Made by a program: the position numbers and the translations under genes. From assembly GCA_963826695.1 (NCBI GenBank), contig CAWGXZ010000003.1, positions 248,001 through 312,000 of the forward strand: a stretch of DNA of 64,000 nucleotides. Reading direction: 5' to 3'. This stretch comes from CAWGXZ01 sp963826695 (GTDB lineage Bacteria > Pseudomonadota > Gammaproteobacteria > Burkholderiales > Burkholderiaceae_C). Below the pieces are notes generated by a model, which was given only the letters and a program-made list of their open reading frames with translations, ran no database searches and was not told the DNA's origin. Positions 58,312 through 64,000 of the stretch are shown here, piece by piece (position 1 is the stretch's first letter; each line of letters opens with the position of its first letter).

Positions 58312-58759
58312 GGCAGTCTCCGGTTCTTGTTGGCGACACGGCGGTTCATGGCCGCCTGGGGTTGGTTGGGACGCGAACGTCGCGGCGGGTGCCGCGCACC
58401 CGCGGATGCGGAGCGTGTCGCCGCTGCGCACGGCAGGTTGACGAAGCGGGCGATCGACCTCGGCCCGGCCGCCGCAGCCGGGCGAAAGGACGGTTGCCAT
58501 CATGCGCCCGATCCCTTTCCTGCGGTGCATGACAGGAAGAATGCGACCCTCAGCCAACCGTCGAGGCACCCTTCGTGGCCGAACGTGCCGAAGCGGAATT
58601 TTCCGGAGTGGCACCTCGACAGGCCCGCCCTGAGCGGTGATGCAAGTCGCCACAGCCGGGTCGGCCAACCCACGCGCGCCGCTCATCCCGGCTTGGCGAA
58701 TCTCACTGCGTGCGGTGTCTTGCGCCTGGCGCAAATGGGCGCAGCGGGCCCGCATGCAA
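58312..58759. other. Gap between xdhC and sorA
   Basis: About 450 bases between two minus-strand genes, upstream of sorA. No coding frame is convincing. A short GGCGG/CCGCC inverted repeat surrounds an ATG near 58345. It probably contains the sorAB promoter and the end of the xdh transcript. Confidence 0.4.
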
Positions 58760-59563
58760 CTACCGCTGTTGCAGCAGCTGCGCCACCACGCCGATCGCGA
58801 TGACCTCGGGTTCCTTGCCGTCGATGCCGTCGATGCCGATCGGGCAGTGCATGCGCGCGATGTCGGCGGCGGCAATGCCGAGCGCCTGGTAGCGGTGGAT
58901 GAAGCGCTCGCGCTTGGTCTTCGATCCGATCAGACCGAAAAACCCGAAGTCGCCGCGCCGCAGGATCCTTTCGCCGATTCGCAGGTCGAGGTCGTGGCGG
59001 TGGGTGAGGACGAGGTAGTGCGCGCCCGCGGGTGCGCCCGCCACTTCGGCGTCGGCGGGATCGGTGACGATGCGGCGGATGTTCGCCGGCCATTCGGCCG
59101 TGCCGAGCGACGCCGGGAATTCATCCTCGCGGTCGTCGATCCAGTCGACGCGCACGGCCAGCGGCACGAGCAGCCGGGCGATGGCGCGGCCGACGTGACC
59201 GGCGCCGTACAGCTGGAGATGGAAGCGCATCGGTGCCGCCGGCCATCCGGCGATCGCGCCGGCGTCGAGCGGCGCGAATGCCAGGCTCAGCGCGCCGCCG
59301 CAGCACTGGCCGAGCGAGGGACCGAGAGCGAGGTCGAGCACCACCTCACGGCTGCCCGGTGCGGCGATCAGCGCGCGGGCGTGTGCGATCGCCTGCCATT
59401 CGAGGTGGCCGCCGCCGATGGTGCCGGCGCAGCGATCGGCCGCCACCAGCATTCGCGTCCCGGCCTGGCGCGGCACCGAGCCGCGCGTGCGCGCAACCGA
59501 GACCACCACCGCGGCGACGCTGGCGGCCAGCCACTGCGCCGCGGTGTCGCGCAAGTCGACCAT
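58760..59563 (-). CDS. xdhC: Xanthine dehydrogenase accessory protein XdhC
   Basis: 267 residues from ATG 59563, sharing a base with the xdhB stop (TGATG). XdhC hallmarks: VVVSVARTRGSVPRQAGTRM, GTIGGGHLEWQAI, GPSLGQCCGGALSLAF and a C-terminal Rossmann part (FHLQLYGAGHVGRAIARLL; GLIGSKTKRERFIHRYQALG). It binds and sulfurates the molybdenum cofactor and hands it to XdhB. Last gene of xdhABC. Confidence 0.95.
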   Translation of the reverse strand: MVDLRDTAAQWLAASVAAVVVSVARTRGSVPRQAGTRMLVAADRCAGTIGGGHLEWQAIAHARALIAAPGSREVVLDLALGPSLGQCCGGALSLAFAPLDAGAIAGWPAAPMRFHLQLYGAGHVGRAIARLLVPLAVRVDWIDDREDEFPASLGTAEWPANIRRIVTDPADAEVAGAPAGAHYLVLTHRHDLDLRIGERILRRGDFGFFGLIGSKTKRERFIHRYQALGIAAADIARMHCPIGIDGIDGKEPEVIAIGVVAQLLQQR

Positions 59564-61980
59564 CAGCCTCCGGCGGCGCCCGCGCTCACCGCCTCGACGG
59601 CACGCAGGATCGCCTCGGGCGTGGCCGGCGCCGACAGCGGCGGGTCGATCCGGTCGCTGCCGACCGCCGAGACGGCGTCGCGGATGGCGAAGAAGACCGA
59701 GAACGGCAGCAGCAGCGGCGGCTCGCCGACCGCCTTGCTGCGGTGGATGCTGTCGGCGAGGTTGGTGTTGTCGAACAGCTCGACCTTGAACACCGCCGGG
59801 CAGTCGTTGGCCGTCGGAATCTTGTAGGTGCTCGGCGCATGCGTCATCAGCAGGCCGGCGTTGCGCGAGCCGTCGGCCGGATGCCAGACCAGCTCCTCGC
59901 TGGTCAGCCAGCCCATGCCCTGGATGAAGGCACCTTCGATCTGGCCGATGTCGAGCGCCGGGTTCAGCGAGCGGCCGACGTCGTGCAGCAGGTCGGCACG
60001 CAGCAGCTTCCACTCGCCGCTCAGCGTGTCGACGATCACCTCGCTGACCGCGGCGCCGTAGGCGAAGTAGAAGAAGGGATGGCCCTGCATCCGCGCCGCG
60101 TCCCAGTGCAGCCCCGGCGTGGCGTAGAAGCCGTCGGACCAGAGCTGCACCCGCTGCAGGTAGGCGGCGGTGACGAGTTCGTCGAAAGCCATGCGGCGGC
60201 CGGCGGCATGAACTTCGCCGCCGTCGAAGCGCACGTCGGCGGCGTCGCCGCCGAGCCGGGCCGCAGCCACCGCCGCAAGCCGCTCGCGGATCTGCCGCGC
60301 GGCGTCCTGCGCCGCCTTGCCGTTGAGGTCGCTGCCGCTCGATGCGGCGGTGGCCGAGGTGTTCGGCACCTTGTGCGTGTCGGTGGCGGTCACGCGCACC
60401 CGGTCGAGATCGATGCCGAGTTCGTGCGCCACCACCTGGGCGATCTTGGTGTGCAGCCCCTGGCCCATCTCGGTGCCGCCGTGGTTGACGAGCACCGAGC
60501 CGTCGCCGTACACATGCACCAGCGCACCGGCCTGGTTCAGGTGCTGCAGGTTGAACGAGATGCCGAACTTCACCGGCGTCAGCGCGATGCCGCGCTTGAG
60601 CACCGGGCTCGCGGCGTTGAAGGCGCGCGCCGCAGCGCGCCTGGCGCGGTACTGGCTGGTCGTGGCAAGCCGGTCGGTGAGCTCGCCGATGACGTTGTCG
60701 TCGACGCGCTGGCCGTACGGCGTGGTGCGGCCGATGTCGCCTGCCGACGGGTCGGGTGCCGCGTAGTAGTTGATGCGGCGCACGTCGAGCGCGTCCTTGC
60801 CGAGCGCGCGGGCGATGCTGTCGACGATGGCCTCGATGGCGATCGCGCCTTGCGGGCCGCCGAAGCCGCGGAAGGCGGTGTTGCTCTGCGTGTTCGTCCT
60901 GGCGCTGTAGCCGTGCAGGGCGACGTTCGGCAGCCAGTAGGCGTTGTCGAAGTGGCACAGCGCCCGGGTCATCACCGGCGCCGAGAGGTCGGCCGAATGG
61001 CCGCTGCGCGAGACCAGGGTCGCCTCGGCCGCCAGCACCCGGCCGTCGTCGTCGAAGCCGACCTCGTAGGCGATGTGGAAGCAGTGCCGCCGGCCGGTGA
61101 TCAGGAAGTCGTCGTCGCGGTCGAGGCGCAGCTTGACCGGGCGGCCGAGGCGCCGGGCCGCGACCGCGGCGATGCAGGCGAAGGGCGCCGACTGCGACTC
61201 CTTGCCGCCGAAGCCGCCGCCCATGCGCCGGCACTCGACCTGCACGTCGGCGATGCGCAGGCCGAGCGCGCGCGCCACCAGGTGCTGCATCTCGCTCGGG
61301 TGCTGCGTCGAGCAGTGGACGAGCATCGTGCCGTCCTCTTTCGGGATCGCGTAGCTGATCTGCCCTTCGAGATAGAACTGCTCCTGGCCGCCGACGTCGA
61401 AGGTGCCGGCCAGGCGATGCGGCGCGGCGTCGAGCGCGGCGCGGACGCTCTGGCCGTCGACGCTCCGCTCGAGGTGCATCGGCGCGACGGTGTATTGCTG
61501 CTGCGCATGCGCTTCGAGGTGCGACAGCGTCGCCGGCAGCGGCTCGACCCGCATCTCGCCCGCGGCCTGCGCCGCGGCACGGCGCGCGGCCAGCCGCGTC
61601 GTCGCGATGACCGCGAACACCGGCTGGCCGCGGTAGCGCAGTTCGCCGTCGGCGAGGATCGGCTCGTCGTGGACCACCGCGCCGCAGTCGTTCGGACCCG
61701 GAAGGTCGGCGGCGCAGAGCACGGCGACGACGCCCGGCCTGGCGCGCAGCGCATCGAGCGAGAGGCCGAGCAGCCGGCCGTGCGCCACCGGCGACAGACC
61801 GAGCGCCGCGTGCAGCGTGCCGGCGAGTTCGGGCAGGTCGTCGATGTACGGCGCCTCGCCGGCGACGTGCAGGTGCGCCGACTCGTGCGGCCGGCCGGTG
61901 CCGAGCGGTGTCGCGGCTGCGCGCGGGGCTTCGACCGTCGGTGCGGGCTGCAGCAGGGGAGCCGGGATCGGTTGGTTCAT
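59563..61980 (-). CDS. xdhB: Xanthine dehydrogenase molybdopterin-binding subunit
   Basis: 805 residues from ATG 61980, two bases after the xdhA stop. Molybdenum-hydroxylase motifs: GEAPYIDDLPELAGTLHAAL, QEQFYLEGQISYAIP, GGGFGGKESQ, FRGFGGPQGAIAIEAIVDSI, HGGTEMGQGLHTKIAQV and the catalytic glutamate region SKAVGEPPLLLPFSVFFAI near the C-terminus. With XdhA it oxidises hypoxanthine and xanthine to urate. The frame is clean and all motifs are intact. Confidence 0.96.
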   Translation of the reverse strand: MNQPIPAPLLQPAPTVEAPRAAATPLGTGRPHESAHLHVAGEAPYIDDLPELAGTLHAALGLSPVAHGRLLGLSLDALRARPGVVAVLCAADLPGPNDCGAVVHDEPILADGELRYRGQPVFAVIATTRLAARRAAAQAAGEMRVEPLPATLSHLEAHAQQQYTVAPMHLERSVDGQSVRAALDAAPHRLAGTFDVGGQEQFYLEGQISYAIPKEDGTMLVHCSTQHPSEMQHLVARALGLRIADVQVECRRMGGGFGGKESQSAPFACIAAVAARRLGRPVKLRLDRDDDFLITGRRHCFHIAYEVGFDDDGRVLAAEATLVSRSGHSADLSAPVMTRALCHFDNAYWLPNVALHGYSARTNTQSNTAFRGFGGPQGAIAIEAIVDSIARALGKDALDVRRINYYAAPDPSAGDIGRTTPYGQRVDDNVIGELTDRLATTSQYRARRAAARAFNAASPVLKRGIALTPVKFGISFNLQHLNQAGALVHVYGDGSVLVNHGGTEMGQGLHTKIAQVVAHELGIDLDRVRVTATDTHKVPNTSATAASSGSDLNGKAAQDAARQIRERLAAVAAARLGGDAADVRFDGGEVHAAGRRMAFDELVTAAYLQRVQLWSDGFYATPGLHWDAARMQGHPFFYFAYGAAVSEVIVDTLSGEWKLLRADLLHDVGRSLNPALDIGQIEGAFIQGMGWLTSEELVWHPADGSRNAGLLMTHAPSTYKIPTANDCPAVFKVELFDNTNLADSIHRSKAVGEPPLLLPFSVFFAIRDAVSAVGSDRIDPPLSAPATPEAILRAVEAVSAGAAGG

Positions 61981-61982
61981 CT

Positions 61983-63554
61983 TCAGGCGGGGCTGGCAAG
62001 TTCGGCGTGCCGGGCGGTCCAGACACTCAGCCGATCGGCGGCGAGCGGCTGGTCGGCACGCGTCTCCAGCCAGAAGCGCTTCAGCAGGTTCTGCGCCACC
62101 TTCAAGCGGTAGGCGCTGCTGGCGCGCAGGTCGCTCAGCGGCGTGAAGTCGGTGGCGAGCGCCTGCTGCGCGCTTTCGATGCCGGCTTCGGTCCAGGGCT
62201 GGCCTTCGAGGGCGGCCTCGGTCGCTGTCGCGCGCTGCACGGTGGCTGCCATGCCGCCGAAAGCCACGCGCACGTCGCGCGCGATGCCGTCGTCGATGCG
62301 CACGCGAAGCACCGCACACAGTGCCGAGATGTCGCTGTCGTAGCGCTTGCTGATCTTGTAGGCACGCAGGGTGTGCAGTGCGCTCCCGGCCGCCGGCAAG
62401 GGGACGCGCAAGGCCTGGACGAACTCGCCGGGCTCCAGCCGGTTCTGCAGGTAGCCGGTGTAGAAGTCGGCCAGCAGCAGGCGGCGCACGCGTTCGCCGC
62501 AGCGCAGCTCGATCTGCGCATCGAGGGCGATCAGCACCGGCGCCGAGTCGCCGATCGGCGAGCCGTTGGCGACGTTGCCGCCCATGGTGCCGGCGCTGCG
62601 GATCGGCGGCGAGGCGAAGCGCAGCCAGACTTCGTTCAGGCCATCGAAACGCGCGGTGAGCGCCTGCCAGGCGGCTTCGAGCGAGGCGCCCGCGCCGATC
62701 ACCAGCTCGCACCGGCCGTCGGCCGCAAGCTCCTCGCCGACCTGCTTCAGCTCGGCCACGTCGCCGAGATAGACGATCTCGCCGAGGTCGCGGAACTGCT
62801 TGTTGACCCACAGTCCGACGTCGGTCGAACCGGCCAGCAGCTGCGCGCCCGGCAGGCTTTGGCGCAGCGCCGCGAGGGCGGCGAGCGTGCGCGGCGCATG
62901 GAAGCCCGGGCCGTCGACGGCAGGCCGGTAGGTGAACGTGGCCTCGCCCGAGCCGATGCCGGCGAGCGCGTCGACCGCAGCGCCGCTGTCGAGCCGGACC
63001 GCCGGCAACTCGAACATCCGCTCGGCGGCGTCGAGGATCGGCCGGTAGCCGGTGCAGCGGCAGAGGTTGCCGGACAGCGCGTCGGCCAGCTGCTGCCGGG
63101 TCGGCCGGGTGCCGGCCTCGAGATGCCGTTCATAGACCTCGAACAGCGACATCACGAAGCCCGGCGTGCAGAAGCCGCACTGCGAGGCGTGCGCATCGAC
63201 GAGTGCCTGCTGAACCGGATGCAGCGGCGCCTGCGCGCCGACCGCCGCGGCGCCACCGGCGACGGCCTTCAGGTCCTCGACCGTGTACAGCGCCTTGCCG
63301 TGCAGCGTCGGCAGCAGCCGGATGCAGGCATTGGCCGGCTGCAGCGACAAGCCCGGTGGCGCCTGCGCAGACTGGGCCGCGACTTCGCCGATGACGACGG
63401 TGCAGGCGCCGCAGTCGCCCTCGTTGCAGCCTTCCTTCGTTCCGGTGCAATGCGCCTGCTCGCGAAGCCAGTCGAGCACCGTCGTCGTGGGCTCGACGCC
63501 AGCGACGCGGACCGCGGCGCCACGATGAAAAAAGACGATCGGTGAGTCGTTCAT
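61983..63554 (-). CDS. xdhA: Xanthine dehydrogenase small subunit (2Fe-2S and FAD)
   Basis: 523 residues from ATG 63554. Two [2Fe-2S] clusters: plant-type CNEGDCGAC near residue 43 and the alpha-helical CGFCTPGF / CRCTGYRPI pair near residues 125-165. The FAD domain follows (LLAGSTDVGLWVNKQ; IRSAGTMGGNVANGSPIGDS) and a CO-dehydrogenase-flavoprotein-like C-terminus. First gene of xdhABC, divergent from guanine deaminase with 195 bp between the starts, so the two units may share regulation by purines. Confidence 0.96.
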   Translation of the reverse strand: MNDSPIVFFHRGAAVRVAGVEPTTTVLDWLREQAHCTGTKEGCNEGDCGACTVVIGEVAAQSAQAPPGLSLQPANACIRLLPTLHGKALYTVEDLKAVAGGAAAVGAQAPLHPVQQALVDAHASQCGFCTPGFVMSLFEVYERHLEAGTRPTRQQLADALSGNLCRCTGYRPILDAAERMFELPAVRLDSGAAVDALAGIGSGEATFTYRPAVDGPGFHAPRTLAALAALRQSLPGAQLLAGSTDVGLWVNKQFRDLGEIVYLGDVAELKQVGEELAADGRCELVIGAGASLEAAWQALTARFDGLNEVWLRFASPPIRSAGTMGGNVANGSPIGDSAPVLIALDAQIELRCGERVRRLLLADFYTGYLQNRLEPGEFVQALRVPLPAAGSALHTLRAYKISKRYDSDISALCAVLRVRIDDGIARDVRVAFGGMAATVQRATATEAALEGQPWTEAGIESAQQALATDFTPLSDLRASSAYRLKVAQNLLKRFWLETRADQPLAADRLSVWTARHAELASPA

Positions 63555-63749
63555 GGCGAGGCCCGGGCAGGGGTGGGAGCAACCTTGCGCAGCCGGGGTC
63601 GGCGGCCGACGCATCATGACGGATCGCGGCCCGAAGCGAATGGAGAGGCCGCCCCAGTCCGGACGCGGGCGAAACGGCGTTCTTCGCGGCAGACTCGGCG
63701 CGTGCACCCGCTGCCAGCCCGGCACGACGCCGACGACCGAGGTGAATCG

Positions 63750-64000
63750 ATGGCCCCTGAACCACCACCCGACCGCATGGCCCTGCGCGGCGACCTGCTC
63801 GACTTCGTCGGCGCCCCGCAATGGGGCGAGGTCGATTCGCCCATGGTGCGTTTTCGCCGCGACCACTGGCTGCTGATCGAAGGCGGCCGCATCACCAGCG
63901 TGGCCGCCGACGACGCCGCGCTCGACGCGAGCTGGCAGCGCAACGACCAGCGTGGCCGCCTGGTCATGCCCGGTTTCATCGACACGCATGTCCACAGCCC
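63750..64000 (+). CDS. guaD: Guanine deaminase, N-terminal part (runs off the window)
   Basis: ATG 63750 follows a GAGG ribosome-binding site; 83 codons lie in the window. The start MAPEPPPDRMALRGDLLDFV, the strand-rich GGRITSVAADDA segment and the metal-binding VMPGFIDTHVHS are those of the amidohydrolase guanine deaminase. It converts guanine to xanthine, the substrate of the divergently encoded XdhABC. The remaining C-terminal part is outside the window. Confidence 0.9.
   Translation, partial: MAPEPPPDRMALRGDLLDFVGAPQWGEVDSPMVRFRRDHWLLIEGGRITSVAADDAALDASWQRNDQRGRLVMPGFIDTHVHS

Noticed and set aside
59233..62112. Plus-strand frame of 959 codons opposite xdhB and xdhC
   Set aside because: Antisense shadow; composition is unlike protein and the opposite strand encodes intact XdhB and XdhC.

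Overview
The window is about 64 kb of very GC-rich DNA. Its gene content points to the Betaproteobacteria, most likely order Burkholderiales: a Bug/TctC-type binding protein, a GST, a degradative HMG-CoA reductase, a LivJ-LivH-LivMG-LivF transporter, SorAB-type sulfite dehydrogenase, XdhABC, and many hybrid histidine kinases and GGDEF/EAL proteins. That placement is inference from gene content. No rRNA, tRNA, CRISPR array or complete insertion sequence was seen.

Layout. 1-3.7 kb: a LysR regulator (cut by the window edge), a formate/nitrite-family channel and a PP2C phosphatase-Ser/Thr kinase fusion. 4-5.6 kb: an isochorismatase-like hydrolase and a GlxA-like AraC regulator, both with broken frames. 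5.7-12 kb: a minus-strand signalling operon made of a membrane hybrid kinase, a PhnD-like periplasmic binding protein and a second hybrid kinase ending in Hpt. 12.2-15 kb: a TIR-domain membrane protein and a serine hydrolase carrying polyglycine-hydrolase-like repeats. 15.2-19 kb: GST, acyl-CoA synthetase and degradative HMG-CoA reductase. 19.3-29.3 kb: an MHYT-GGDEF-EAL protein, a four-gene catabolic operon (dienelactone hydrolase, EthD, aldehyde dehydrogenase, VOC protein) and a giant CheB-CheR-PAS-kinase-REC fusion. 29.4-37.5 kb: a branched-chain-amino-acid-type ABC importer whose operon ends in two tandem GMC oxidoreductases. 37.8-45 kb: a Wadjet (JetABCD) anti-plasmid locus with a small DUF4258-like/DUF2283 pair lodged between jetB and jetC, followed by an IS630 remnant. 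45-48 kb: a GAF-PAS-LOV-GGDEF-EAL protein. 49-54 kb: an NTPase regulator with a BTAD-like C-terminus, a Bug protein and a methyltransferase. 54.3-56.7 kb: four overlapping, largely unrecognised ORFs including a 31-codon one. 56.7-58.3 kb: sorBA. 58.8-64 kb: xdhABC facing a divergent guanine deaminase (purine catabolism).

A striking property is the clustering of single-base frame breaks in otherwise well-conserved genes. There are about two dozen in jetC alone, nearly all reading as one extra base, with many more in the 3-12 kb signalling genes. The 15-37.7 kb stretch, jetB, jetD and everything after 49.9 kb are clean. The codons between breaks look intact, so sequence error (or very recent decay) is more likely than old pseudogenes. 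Products of these genes were assigned by joining frames.

Functional themes: environmental sensing (three hybrid kinases, two c-di-GMP enzymes and probable blue-light sensing), catabolism of aromatics, aldehydes, purines, mevalonate-type substrates and sulfite, and defence against plasmids (Wadjet).
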